This document shows positions 1 to 6,259 of a DNA stretch of 7,411 bases, in pieces. Source of the stretch: Bacteroidota bacterium. Its GTDB lineage: Bacteria > Bacteroidota > Bacteroidia > Flavobacteriales > Flavobacteriaceae. The notes below the pieces were generated by a model. It did not search any database, was not told the DNA's origin, and worked only from the letters and a program-made list of their open reading frames with translations. Position 1 is the stretch's first letter; every line of letters starts with the position of its first letter. Position numbers and translations under genes: made by a program. The stretch covers positions 1 through 7,411 of the forward strand of contig JADFSQ010000091.1 of assembly GCA_022560715.1 (NCBI GenBank). The letters are read 5' to 3'.

Positions 1-11
1 GGAGCTATTAG

Positions 12-191
12 ATTAATCTTTTTAAGAATGTTTTCTTATTAAGTAAGCGGGAAGGATTAAGCAATATAGAAATTTCTGAACATCTTAATGTCTCCCAAAA
101 AACAGTTGAAGCACATATTACCAAAGCTTTTTGTCTTATTCGTGAAAGAGTAAACTATAAAATTAGTAAAAAAAGTTTTAGTCCTATTTAA
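12..191 (+). pseudogene. ECF sigma factor remnant (sigma-70 region 4)
   Basis: An open frame of 59 codons carries the DNA-binding region 4 of an extracytoplasmic-function sigma factor. It reads KNVFLLSKREGLSNIEISEH and then LNVSQKTVEAHITKAF, the helix-turn-helix that contacts the -35 promoter region, and ends in LIRERVNYKISKKSFSPI before TAA. A TAG lies directly upstream in frame at 9-11, and no ATG, GTG or TTG opens the frame before the conserved part. Another frame at 1-18 reads GAIRLI, which resembles the AI..LP segment that normally precedes VFLLS, so a small deletion or frameshift near base 20 could explain the break. Only the last part of the gene is in the window, so the intact N-terminal half (region 2) may lie to the left. 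A sequencing error in the T-run at 19-23 is the main alternative. Family assignment is firm; the broken status is inferred. Confidence 0.6.
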
Positions 192-296
192 CTTTTATTC
201 AATCTGTTACTTTTTTATTAAAATAAACCTTGAATAAGCAAATTTCTTGTGTTGTTCTGAACCATAAATCGAAACAATTTAATAGTAATTATCAAA

Positions 297-320
297 TTTT
301 AGTTTTGACTAAAGCTAAAA
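297..320 (+). other. Hairpin in the leader region of the sortilin-like gene
   Basis: TTTTAGTTTT and AAAGCTAAAA can pair as a 10-bp stem (one G-U pair) around a GACT loop. It lies in the 229-base gap between the sigma-factor remnant and the 1076-residue protein. No T-tract follows, so it is a poor terminator, and no function is assigned. The rest of the gap is very AT-rich, and I see no clear TAnnTTTG promoter element of the Bacteroidota type in it. Confidence 0.3.
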
Positions 321-420
321 CAATAAAAATTATAAAATAAAAAAGCATTAACATCTCATTAAGAAAATCATAAACGCTTTTCATTAACTTTATCACTTTC
401 AATTTCTAACCAAAAATAAA

Positions 421-3400
421 ATGAAAAAAATAGTTTCTCTTGTAATGCTGTTCTGCATTACATTCCTTTCCGCACAAGAATTCTCAATGGACTTAGTAAA
501 AAATATGAAACCTCGTAACATTGGTCCAGGAGGCATGTCTGGTCGTGTGACTGCCATTGATGTAGTTCTTAGCAATCCAGATATTATGTATGTTGGTACA
601 GCATCAGGAGGTTTATGGAAATCTAATTCAGGAGGTATTACCTGGAAACCAATTTTTGATAAAGAAGTTACTGCATCTATTGGAGCTATTGCAATTCAAC
701 AATCCAACCCCAGTGTAATTTGGGTAGGAACAGGAGAAGGAAATCCGAGAAACAGTCTTAATGGAGGTTATGGCATTTACAAATCGCTGGATGGTGGTAA
801 AAACTGGATAGCAATGGGATTGGAGAAGACACGTCATATTCATCGTGTAATTATAGATCCAACAAATCCAGATATAGTTTATGTTGCTGCCATTGGTTCA
901 CCTTGGGGAGAACATCCAGAGCGTGGTGTTTTTAAAACCACAGATGGCGGAAAAACCTGGAACAAAATTTTGTTTGCAAATAATAAAACTGGAGCTGCCG
1001 ATTTGGTTATGGATCCTACAAATCCTAATAAACTTATTGCTGCCATGTGGGAACATAAACGTGACCCTTGGTTTTTTAAATCTGGTGGAGAAGGCTCAGG
1101 ATTGCACATTACTTTTGATGGTGGAGAAACATGGAAAAAATTAAGCGACGAAGACGGTTTGCCAAAAGGAAACTTAGGAAGAATAGGTATTGCCATTGCA
1201 GCAAACAAACCAAATATAGTATATGCTTTAATTGAAGCAAAAAAGAACGCACTCTACAAAAGTGTAGATGGTGGTTTTAAATGGAAAAAAGTAAACGATA
1301 ATTCCAGCGGAAGAGGTTCAGGAGGTATTGGGAACAGACCCTTTTATTATTCTGAAATATATGTAGATCCACAAAATGAAAATCGAGTATATTCAATTTT
1401 TACCTATGTTAATGTTAGCGAAGATGGCGGGAAAAGCTTTTCGCAACTTATGCCTGCTTATGGTGTAGATAATGGTGTGCATCCCGATCATCATGCGTGG
1501 TGGATTCATCCAACAAATGGTCAATTTATGATTGACGGCAACGATGGCGGAATGAATATTACAAAAGATGGTGGAAAAACATGGCGCTTTATTGGCAACT
1601 TACCTGTGGCACAATTTTATCATATTAGTGTCGATAACGAACATCCTTATAATGTGTATGGAGGTATGCAGGATAATGGCTCCTGGAGAGGTCCTGCTTA
1701 CGTATGGAGAGCTCAAGGCATACGTAATTCGTACTGGCAGGAAATTTCGTTTGGAGATGGTTTTGATGTCGTTCCAGATCGTGACGATTCCCGTTACGGC
1801 TGGTCGATGAGTCAACAAGGTTTTGTAAGTCGTTACGACTGGCAAACAGGTAATAATTATATAGTAAGACCAACACATCCTGAAGCAGATGTTAAACTTC
1901 GTTTTAATTGGAATTCAGCTATAAACATTAATCCTTTTGATAACAGTACCATTTACTTCGGAAGCCAGTTTGTACACAAATCGACTGATAAAGGTCTGAC
2001 TTGGCAATTAATTTCAGGAGATTTAACAACCAATGATCCTGAAAAATTGAAGCAACATGAAAGTGGTGGTTTGAGTATGGATGCTACAGGAGCCGAAAAT
2101 TATTGTACAATTATAGTGGTTGAACCTTCACCTGTTGAAAAAGATATGCTTTGGGTTGGAACTGATGATGGTCGTGTTCATTTTACACAAAATGGTGGTG
2201 CAACATGGACTGATGTTTCTAAAAACATTAAAGGATTACCAACAGGGAGTTGGATTCCTCAAATAAAAGCCTCCAACAAAAACAAAGGAGAAGCACTTTT
2301 AGTCGCTAACGATTACCGACGCTTTAATTATACACCTTATGTGTTTAGAACAAAAAACTACGGTAAATCCTGGACTCGAATTGTTGACGAAAATGATGTA
2401 AAAAGTTATGCCTTATCTATTGTTGAAGATATTGAAGAACCAAACCTTATGTTTTTAGGTACAGATGATGGTTTATACGTATCCGTTAACGCTGGACAAA
2501 AATGGATTAAATGGACTGAAGGCTTTCCAACAGTATCTGTTAAAGATTTAGTGATTCAACCAAGAGAAAATGATTTGGTAATTGGAACTTTTGGTCGTGC
2601 AGCTTGGGTTTTAGATGATATTTATCCATTACGTGCTATTGCAAAAAATCAAAATGTTTTAAAGCAAAAATTAGAATTGTTTAAACCTCCAACAGCCTAT
2701 CAAGTTGCTTACCAACAACCAACAGGAAGTCGTTTTGGTGGTGACGCACTTTTTAATGGAGAAAATCGTGGTCGTGGTGCTCAACTTTCATATTATGTAA
2801 CGATTGATGAGAAAAAAGATGATGATAAAGATGAAGAAGATGAAGATGAAGATGAAGATGAAGATACTTCTGAAAAAGACGAAAACAAAGTGAAATGGGA
2901 TTCGCTTACCATGAAAATTTATGATGGTGACCGATTAATAAGAACTTTAAAGCAAAAAGCTCCTAAAGAAACTGGCATACATAAATGGTCGTGGAGAATG
3001 GATGAAAAAGGTGGAGACAGACCATCACGAACTATTAAAAAGAGCAAAAAAGAACCAGGAGGCACTCGGGTAAAACCTGGTACTTATAAAGTGGTGTTAG
3101 GTTTTGGAGATCAGACTTCAGAAGAAATGATTACCGTAAAAAGTGATCCTCGTTTAAAAATTTCAACGAATGCTGTAAATGATGCTTATAATGCTTCAAA
3201 AGAAATTCAAGGTATTAGACAAACTGCCGCCGATGCCGTAAAACAGCTTGTCAAAAGCAAAGCTATAGCTTCAGATTATAGAAAAAGTTTAGCAAAATTG
3301 GATAAAAAGAAATATAAAGATCAAATCAAATCTTCAAAAAATATTATCAAAAAGATAGATAAAGTAATTGCAATTTATCTCGGTAAAGAAGACAAAAGGC

Positions 3401-3651
3401 AAGGCATTACCCGAGATCCTGTTGTAAATGTAAATCAACGTATTGGTACTGCTGGTTTTTATTCAGGTACAAGACCATACGGATTAACAACTACTGAACG
3501 TACTTTAATAAAACATGCCAAAAATGCTTTAAATGATGCTTTAGAAAAAACGAATACATTTTTTAATGAGGAATGGAAACCATATCAAACTGTGATGGAA
3601 GAACTTGACATTTCTCCTTTTAAAGATGTAAAATCTTTTAAATTAGATTGA
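421..3651 (+). CDS. Exported sortilin/VPS10-like beta-propeller protein with Asp-box (BNR) repeats
   Basis: This 1076-residue protein starts with a signal peptide (MKKIVSLVMLFCITFLSAQ, cleavage near residue 18 or 19; no lipobox), so it is exported. Eleven Asp-box motifs of the S/T-x-D-x-G-x-T-W type start near residues 68, 122, 173, 231, 281, 333, 381, 521, 589, 644 and 688, as expected for sortilin/VPS10-type or GH74-like beta-propellers. A beta-rich, FlgD-Ig-like domain follows (about 785-910). It is interrupted by an acidic linker at 797-820 and ends in PGTYKVVL and SDPRL. A lysine-rich, mainly helical region (about 915-1055) closes the protein. Automatic annotation often calls this family glycosyl hydrolase, but I cannot identify catalytic residues, and the substrate or partner is unknown. 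No type IX secretion C-terminal domain is evident, so a periplasmic location is likely. The ATG at 421 is chosen because it opens the signal peptide. The gene appears monocistronic. Confidence 0.9.
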   Translation: MKKIVSLVMLFCITFLSAQEFSMDLVKNMKPRNIGPGGMSGRVTAIDVVLSNPDIMYVGTASGGLWKSNSGGITWKPIFDKEVTASIGAIAIQQSNPSVIWVGTGEGNPRNSLNGGYGIYKSLDGGKNWIAMGLEKTRHIHRVIIDPTNPDIVYVAAIGSPWGEHPERGVFKTTDGGKTWNKILFANNKTGAADLVMDPTNPNKLIAAMWEHKRDPWFFKSGGEGSGLHITFDGGETWKKLSDEDGLPKGNLGRIGIAIAANKPNIVYALIEAKKNALYKSVDGGFKWKKVNDNSSGRGSGGIGNRPFYYSEIYVDPQNENRVYSIFTYVNVSEDGGKSFSQLMPAYGVDNGVHPDHHAWWIHPTNGQFMIDGNDGGMNITKDGGKTWRFIGNLPVAQFYHISVDNEHPYNVYGGMQDNGSWRGPAYVWRAQGIRNSYWQEISFGDGFDVVPDRDDSRYGWSMSQQGFVSRYDWQTGNNYIVRPTHPEADVKLRFNWNSAININPFDNSTIYFGSQFVHKSTDKGLTWQLISGDLTTNDPEKLKQHESGGLSMDATGAENYCTIIVVEPSPVEKDMLWVGTDDGRVHFTQNGGATWTDVSKNIKGLPTGSWIPQIKASNKNKGEALLVANDYRRFNYTPYVFRTKNYGKSWTRIVDENDVKSYALSIVEDIEEPNLMFLGTDDGLYVSVNAGQKWIKWTEGFPTVSVKDLVIQPRENDLVIGTFGRAAWVLDDIYPLRAIAKNQNVLKQKLELFKPPTAYQVAYQQPTGSRFGGDALFNGENRGRGAQLSYYVTIDEKKDDDKDEEDEDEDEDEDTSEKDENKVKWDSLTMKIYDGDRLIRTLKQKAPKETGIHKWSWRMDEKGGDRPSRTIKKSKKEPGGTRVKPGTYKVVLGFGDQTSEEMITVKSDPRLKISTNAVNDAYNASKEIQGIRQTAADAVKQLVKSKAIASDYRKSLAKLDKKKYKDQIKSSKNIIKKIDKVIAIYLGKEDKRQGITRDPVVNVNQRIGTAGFYSGTRPYGLTTTERTLIKHAKNALNDALEKTNTFFNEEWKPYQTVMEELDISPFKDVKSFKLD
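2830..2865 (+). repeat. GATGAA tandem hexamer tract encoding an Asp-Glu linker
   Basis: Four perfect GATGAA copies lie at 2839-2862, with a fifth copy at 2830 offset by one GAA codon and a partial GAT at the end. The tract encodes the core of the acidic stretch at residues 797-820 of the beta-propeller protein. Each unit is six bases, so gain or loss of copies changes linker length by two residues without breaking the frame. Confidence 0.85.
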
Positions 3652-3662
3652 TTAAAGAAAAA

Positions 3663-3706
3663 CGCTCTGAATCCAAATAGCTATTGGGAATCAGAGTGCT
3701 TTTTTA
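3663..3706. terminator. Bidirectional terminator between convergent genes
   Basis: CGCTCTGA (3663-3670) pairs with TCAGAGTG (3691-3698), including one G-U pair, and the arms continue inward through TCC/GGA and the self-complementary AATAGCTATT. A T-run follows at 3700-3705, and an A-rich stretch precedes the stem at 3653-3662, so it can act in both directions. It lies just after the stop codon of the plus-strand gene and touches the stop codon of the minus-strand regulator gene. Confidence 0.8.
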
Positions 3707-4381
3707 TTCTATACGCTTTAAGCCATCCAAATTCTCTATTTTTATTTGCTTACCAATAGTTGATATAAGTCCTTCTTTTTTAAATTGTGATAAAACTCTA
3801 ATTGCCGACTCTGTAGCTGTACCAACAATACTAGCAAAATCTTCACGTGATAATAGTATACTTAGAGTGCCATTGGCATTTGTGCCAAAACTTTTATGAA
3901 TTGAGATTAATACTTCTGCCAAACGTTGTTTTACCGATTTTTGAGCCATATTAACAATAATATTATCTGCTTCTTTTAAATCAATGGCCATACGTTTTAA
4001 TATATCTAATGTGAAAGCAGGATTTTCTTTCAAGTCTCTCATAATTTCGTCCTTAGGAATAAAGCATAGCTCCATATCATTAAGTGCTGTGGCACGAAGA
4101 TTTGTTCTTTCACCACTTATTATAGAACGCTGCCCTAATAACTCTCCTTTTACAATTAAAGTAACCGTTTGGTCTTTACCATTTGCACTTAACTTTGTAA
4201 GTTTACCTATACCATCACGGACACAAAACACACCATTAAGCATCACACCTTCTTCAAAAATAATTTCTCCTTTTTTTACTGTTCTTGAGGTTTTACAAGC
4301 AGAAATCCTTATTAACTCTTCCTTAGTTAAATTCTTTAATGAATTAAACTGTTTAATGATACATTGCTCACACTTACTCAT
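3704..4381 (-). CDS. Crp/Fnr-family transcriptional regulator (Fnr-like)
   Basis: This 225-residue protein has the length and layout of the Crp/Fnr family: a cyclic-nucleotide-type beta-roll sensor domain (about 20-130, with KGEIIFEEG and KGELLGQRS), a dimer helix (about 130-160, DLKEADNIIVNMAQKSVKQR) and a winged helix-turn-helix (about 177-215, LSREDFASIVGTATESAIRV). Cys4-x2-Cys7 resembles the first cysteine pair of E. coli FNR, and Cys106 in MELCFIP aligns with FNR Cys122. The FNR Cys29 position appears to be Asn13, but further cysteines occur at 29 and 53. Fe-S or redox sensing is therefore plausible but not shown. In the recognition helix the key Glu191 and Arg195 are present, while the FNR Ser212 position is Ile194. 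In flavobacteria this regulator commonly sits divergently next to the cbb3 oxidase assembly genes; here only a ccoI fragment remains. The likely role is control of low-oxygen respiration genes. Confidence 0.88.
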   Translation of the reverse strand: MSKCEQCIIKQFNSLKNLTKEELIRISACKTSRTVKKGEIIFEEGVMLNGVFCVRDGIGKLTKLSANGKDQTVTLIVKGELLGQRSIISGERTNLRATALNDMELCFIPKDEIMRDLKENPAFTLDILKRMAIDLKEADNIIVNMAQKSVKQRLAEVLISIHKSFGTNANGTLSILLSREDFASIVGTATESAIRVLSQFKKEGLISTIGKQIKIENLDGLKRIE

Positions 4382-4417
4382 ATCTGAATTTTGAAATCAT
4401 GTAAAATTAATCAAAAC

Positions 4418-4431
4418 ATGACAATTATCAT
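4418..4431. promoter_or_regulatory. Candidate Crp/Fnr binding site
   Basis: ATGACAATTATCAT is a near-palindrome that fits the spacing of the TTGAT-N4-ATCAA Fnr box, with deviations in the outer bases and one inner base. It lies 37 bases upstream of the regulator start and 42 upstream of the ccoI remnant, so it could serve both directions. A weak -7-like AAACTTTG at 4454-4461 would put a plus-strand transcription start near 4466, about 41 bases from the centre of the box, the usual activator distance. A second small dyad, TCATGT/ACATGA (4397-4402 and 4416-4421), overlaps it. No binding data are available. Confidence 0.4.
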
Positions 4432-4473
4432 ATTTTATTTATAAACTATTATCAAACTTTGTAATAGGTATAA

Positions 4474-4578
4474 ATGATCAAATGTATGTATAACACACAG
4501 TGTTTCCATTGTGGTGATAATTGCGATAAGAACGCAATCATTTTAGTCCATTGTCAAGTAGTTACTTCTTTTTTTTAA
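4474..4578 (+). pseudogene. ccoI: Remnant of the N-terminus of a CcoI/FixI copper-transporting P-type ATPase
   Basis: A 34-codon frame, with possible starts at 4474 or 4486, reads MYNTQCFHCGDNCDKNAII and then LVHCQVVTSFF before TAA. The CFHCG..C motif is the opening of the N-terminal metal-binding domain of CcoI/FixI-type cation ATPases, which load copper into cytochrome cbb3 oxidase. Intact members continue with an FCCxGC motif and then an HMA domain, eight membrane helices, the DKTGT phosphorylation site and about 750 further residues. None of that follows here; similarity ends after about 16 residues and the frame soon closes. The position, divergent from an Fnr-type regulator, is the usual place of ccoI in flavobacteria, which supports the identification. 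I read it as what is left after the cco genes were deleted. A real short Cys-rich peptide cannot be excluded. Confidence 0.6.
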
Positions 4579-4669
4579 AAGCATTCGCTGTTGCACCTTT
4601 AGTCTGTCTGTTAGAATTAAAAAAAAGAAAAGTTATAACTGCTATTAGTATAAATTTGGTCTCATTATT
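4562..4669 (-). other. Unassigned open frame with a membrane-like segment, abutting the inverted-repeat element
   Basis: On the minus strand an open frame leaves the inverted-repeat element and ends with TAA at 4562-4564. It contains a hydrophobic stretch (TKFILIAVITFLFF) and a basic tail (SNRQTKGATANAFKKKK). No ATG precedes it on either side of the element, even when the element is removed in silico. An opposing plus-strand open frame (4530-4674, FAVAPLVCLLELKKRK) overlaps it. Either could be a decayed gene end or chance; I recognise neither. This stretch and the two sites before it account for the gap between the regulator and the element. Confidence 0.15.
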
Positions 4670-4701
4670 AACCTGAGTTCGACCTAAGATTTAATTTACA
4701 G
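4670..4701 (+). repeat. Left terminal inverted repeat of the element
   Basis: It starts AACCTGAGTTCGACCTAA and continues GATTTAATTTACAG. Against the right end the first 18 bases match perfectly; after that there is one G/T mismatch, ATTT in common, a one-base length difference, then TTTACAG in common. Confidence 0.85.
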
Positions 4702-4728
4702 AATACAAAGAAAAGGTAAGATTTGAAA

Positions 4729-4771
4729 TGTGAAATTTGAAAGAATATCTAGATATTTTAAAAATTTCACA
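4729..4771. repeat. Internal hairpin of the element
   Basis: TGTGAAATTT (4729-4738) and AAATTTCACA (4762-4771) are perfect inverted repeats. Between them the 14-base palindrome AATATCTAGATATT (4744-4757) can extend the stem past an internal loop of GAAAG against TTAA. An ATTTGAAA direct repeat (4721-4728 and 4735-4742) overlaps the left arm. Confidence 0.75.
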
Positions 4772-4788
4772 TAAAAAAGATTATTTTT

Positions 4789-4810
4789 CTTTGGATTTCC
4801 TTTGGATTTA
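4789..4810 (+). repeat. Short tandem direct repeat inside the element
   Basis: CTTTGGATTTC is followed directly by CTTTGGATTTA, two 11-base units that differ only in the last base. No function is assigned. Confidence 0.6.
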
Positions 4811-4892
4811 GTGAATTCTCGCCAAATTTCCTCAAATTAACCAGTCAGTCTTTCAAAAATCTAACTTCGAATTGAATAAAAATTCATCTAAA

Positions 4893-4923
4893 CTGTAAAC
4901 AAATATTAGGTCGAACTCAGGTT
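4893..4923 (-). repeat. Right terminal inverted repeat of the element
   Basis: This is the inverted partner of the repeat at 4670-4701. Its outer 18 bases, TTAGGTCGAACTCAGGTT, are the exact reverse complement of the left end, and CTGTAAA at its inner edge matches TTTACAG on the left. Confidence 0.85.
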
Positions 4924-4983
4924 ATTAGAATCTTTTATGAAGCATAATCTTTATTTAGGAAAAATCAGAGTTACACTAAAACA

Positions 4984-6255
4984 TTAATCTTTTTTTATAG
5001 TATGTGAAAATAATTTTGGCTTGAATGTAAACATTATCCAACTCCAACTATTATCTGCATCTTTATCTCCACCTTTTAACACTTCCATAGTATCTGTAGC
5101 AAACATTTTTGAATAGCCCGCACTTATGGTAATGTCTTTAGCAAATTTGTAAGCAATAGTTAAGTCTATTTCTGTTCCTAAATAATTGTTCTTCTTATCT
5201 GAACCATCAAAAACATCTGCTGCTGCCGAAAAGAAATGTGGAATTAATTTAGCTGAAAATTTACCTTTATTATAGGTCAATGTAAAATTAATATCTGTTA
5301 AACCCACAGAATTTGCATGATTACCAACGTAGAAATAATCCATCCAACCGTTAAACTTATGGTTTGTTCCAAATAGTGGGGCAAAAGATTTCACATCTGT
5401 ACTTACATCATCTTGATCTTTTCCTGAAAGGAATTCTACTCCAATACCAATTTTAAAATTATTGTCAATTCTGTAACCAAGGTTTCCAGCAAAATATGAA
5501 GCATTAACATCTTTATCTAAAGATTTTCCTGTTTGAAAGTATACTGAAACATTAGCATCAAATTTTTTAAAATTATAAGTTAACCTTGAGCCAATCGTTT
5601 GCATATAATCTATGGTTATATTTTCGTTTAACAAACCAATATTTTCTATATATTCAATTCCTGTATTTAATAACAAGAGACTCAAGCCAAACTTATCAAA
5701 ATCGCTATGAAACCAAGCATATTGAAATGCTTTATAACCCGCTGCATTACTGTATAAATTGTCTATTCCAGATCGCGAATCAGCGTTTAAAGCAAAACCA
5801 ACATCTAATCTGTTTTTATCATTTGGTCTGTATTTAAACAAAAAAGCATCATGACTTCGTGCTTGTTGTGCCCAACCAACATTTCCAAAAATTCTATGGT
5901 CATCATACACTATTTCCTGACGACCCATTTTAAAAGATATTTTGGCATTTATAATTGCTTCTGCCCAAGCTTCGTGTAGAGCTGTTGCCTTATCATCACT
6001 TGATAATGTGCTTACGTCTCCCCAAACTCTTACGTTTTGCATCGAAACATAAAGTCTCAATTTTTCGTTTTTAAAACCAAAATTTAAACGTGTACGTTGA
6101 GACACAAAATTAGTGCCCTCAGTACCTTCTTCGATTAATGTTCCAAAACCGTGCTTATTTTCGTAACGAGGTCTAATTTCTGCTGAAACATCGAACTGTT
6201 GTGCATTAATTAAACTGTTTAGGCTTAATAATACTATGAAAAAAACATTTTTCAT
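4984..6255 (-). CDS. Outer-membrane porin of the alginate-export type
   Basis: The start is placed at 6255, giving 423 residues. From here the protein opens with a clear signal peptide (MKNVFFIVLLSLNSLINA, cleavage before QQ), whereas a longer frame would run back into the upstream gene. GGAGAAG lies 8 to 14 bases before this ATG, an unusually good ribosome site for this group. The mature protein alternates short beta strands and polar turns throughout, as in a beta-barrel. GRQEIVYDDHRIFGNVGW at 111-128, followed by RSHDAF, matches the alginate-export porin family, which also supplied the name. The substrate is not necessarily alginate: in Bacteroidota these porins occur in many contexts, and here the partner genes suggest an anion or a respiratory substrate. 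It starts four bases after the ric stop codon, so translation is probably coupled and the two genes share a transcript. I see no convincing terminator downstream before the inverted-repeat element. Confidence 0.82.
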   Translation of the reverse strand: MKNVFFIVLLSLNSLINAQQFDVSAEIRPRYENKHGFGTLIEEGTEGTNFVSQRTRLNFGFKNEKLRLYVSMQNVRVWGDVSTLSSDDKATALHEAWAEAIINAKISFKMGRQEIVYDDHRIFGNVGWAQQARSHDAFLFKYRPNDKNRLDVGFALNADSRSGIDNLYSNAAGYKAFQYAWFHSDFDKFGLSLLLLNTGIEYIENIGLLNENITIDYMQTIGSRLTYNFKKFDANVSVYFQTGKSLDKDVNASYFAGNLGYRIDNNFKIGIGVEFLSGKDQDDVSTDVKSFAPLFGTNHKFNGWMDYFYVGNHANSVGLTDINFTLTYNKGKFSAKLIPHFFSAAADVFDGSDKKNNYLGTEIDLTIAYKFAKDITISAGYSKMFATDTMEVLKGGDKDADNSWSWIMFTFKPKLFSHTIKKD

Positions 6256-6259
6256 CGGT

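Larger units (their letters stand above)
4670..4923. mobile_element. MITE-like element, 254 bp, with long terminal inverted repeats
   Basis: The two ends are inverted copies of each other. The outer 18 bases AACCTGAGTTCGACCTAA are identical, and imperfect similarity continues to 32 bases on the left and 31 on the right. ATT lies directly outside each end (4667-4669 and 4924-4926) and may be a 3-bp target duplication. The interior has no start-initiated frame of useful length and no transposase motif, only a 46-codon minus-strand frame without a start codon. It has its own 43-base hairpin and short direct repeats. This is what a non-autonomous element mobilised by a related insertion sequence looks like. 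The IS family cannot be assigned from the sequence alone. It sits downstream of the porin gene and upstream of the Crp/Fnr gene. Confidence 0.72.

Noticed and set aside
879..1208. Antisense and alternate-frame open frames within the propeller gene.
   Set aside because: No recognisable motifs; they lie opposite or across a continuous, well-conserved coding frame.
3984..4394. Plus-strand open frame of 136 codons opposite the Crp/Fnr gene.
   Set aside because: It mirrors the real minus-strand gene and shows no family features.
4520..4538. Small hairpin ATTGCG/CGCAAT with a 7-base loop, followed by TTTT.
   Set aside because: Short 6-bp stem inside the ccoI remnant coding frame with only four Ts after it; not enough for a terminator call.
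4679..4840. Minus-strand 46-codon open frame inside the element containing EEIWREFTKSKGNPKKN.
   Set aside because: No start codon, no transposase motif, and it lies wholly within the inverted-repeat element; probably chance.
4924..4983. Possible terminator after the porin gene (TTATG/CATAA mini-stem).
   Set aside because: Only a 5-bp stem with a 3-base loop and no proper T-tract.
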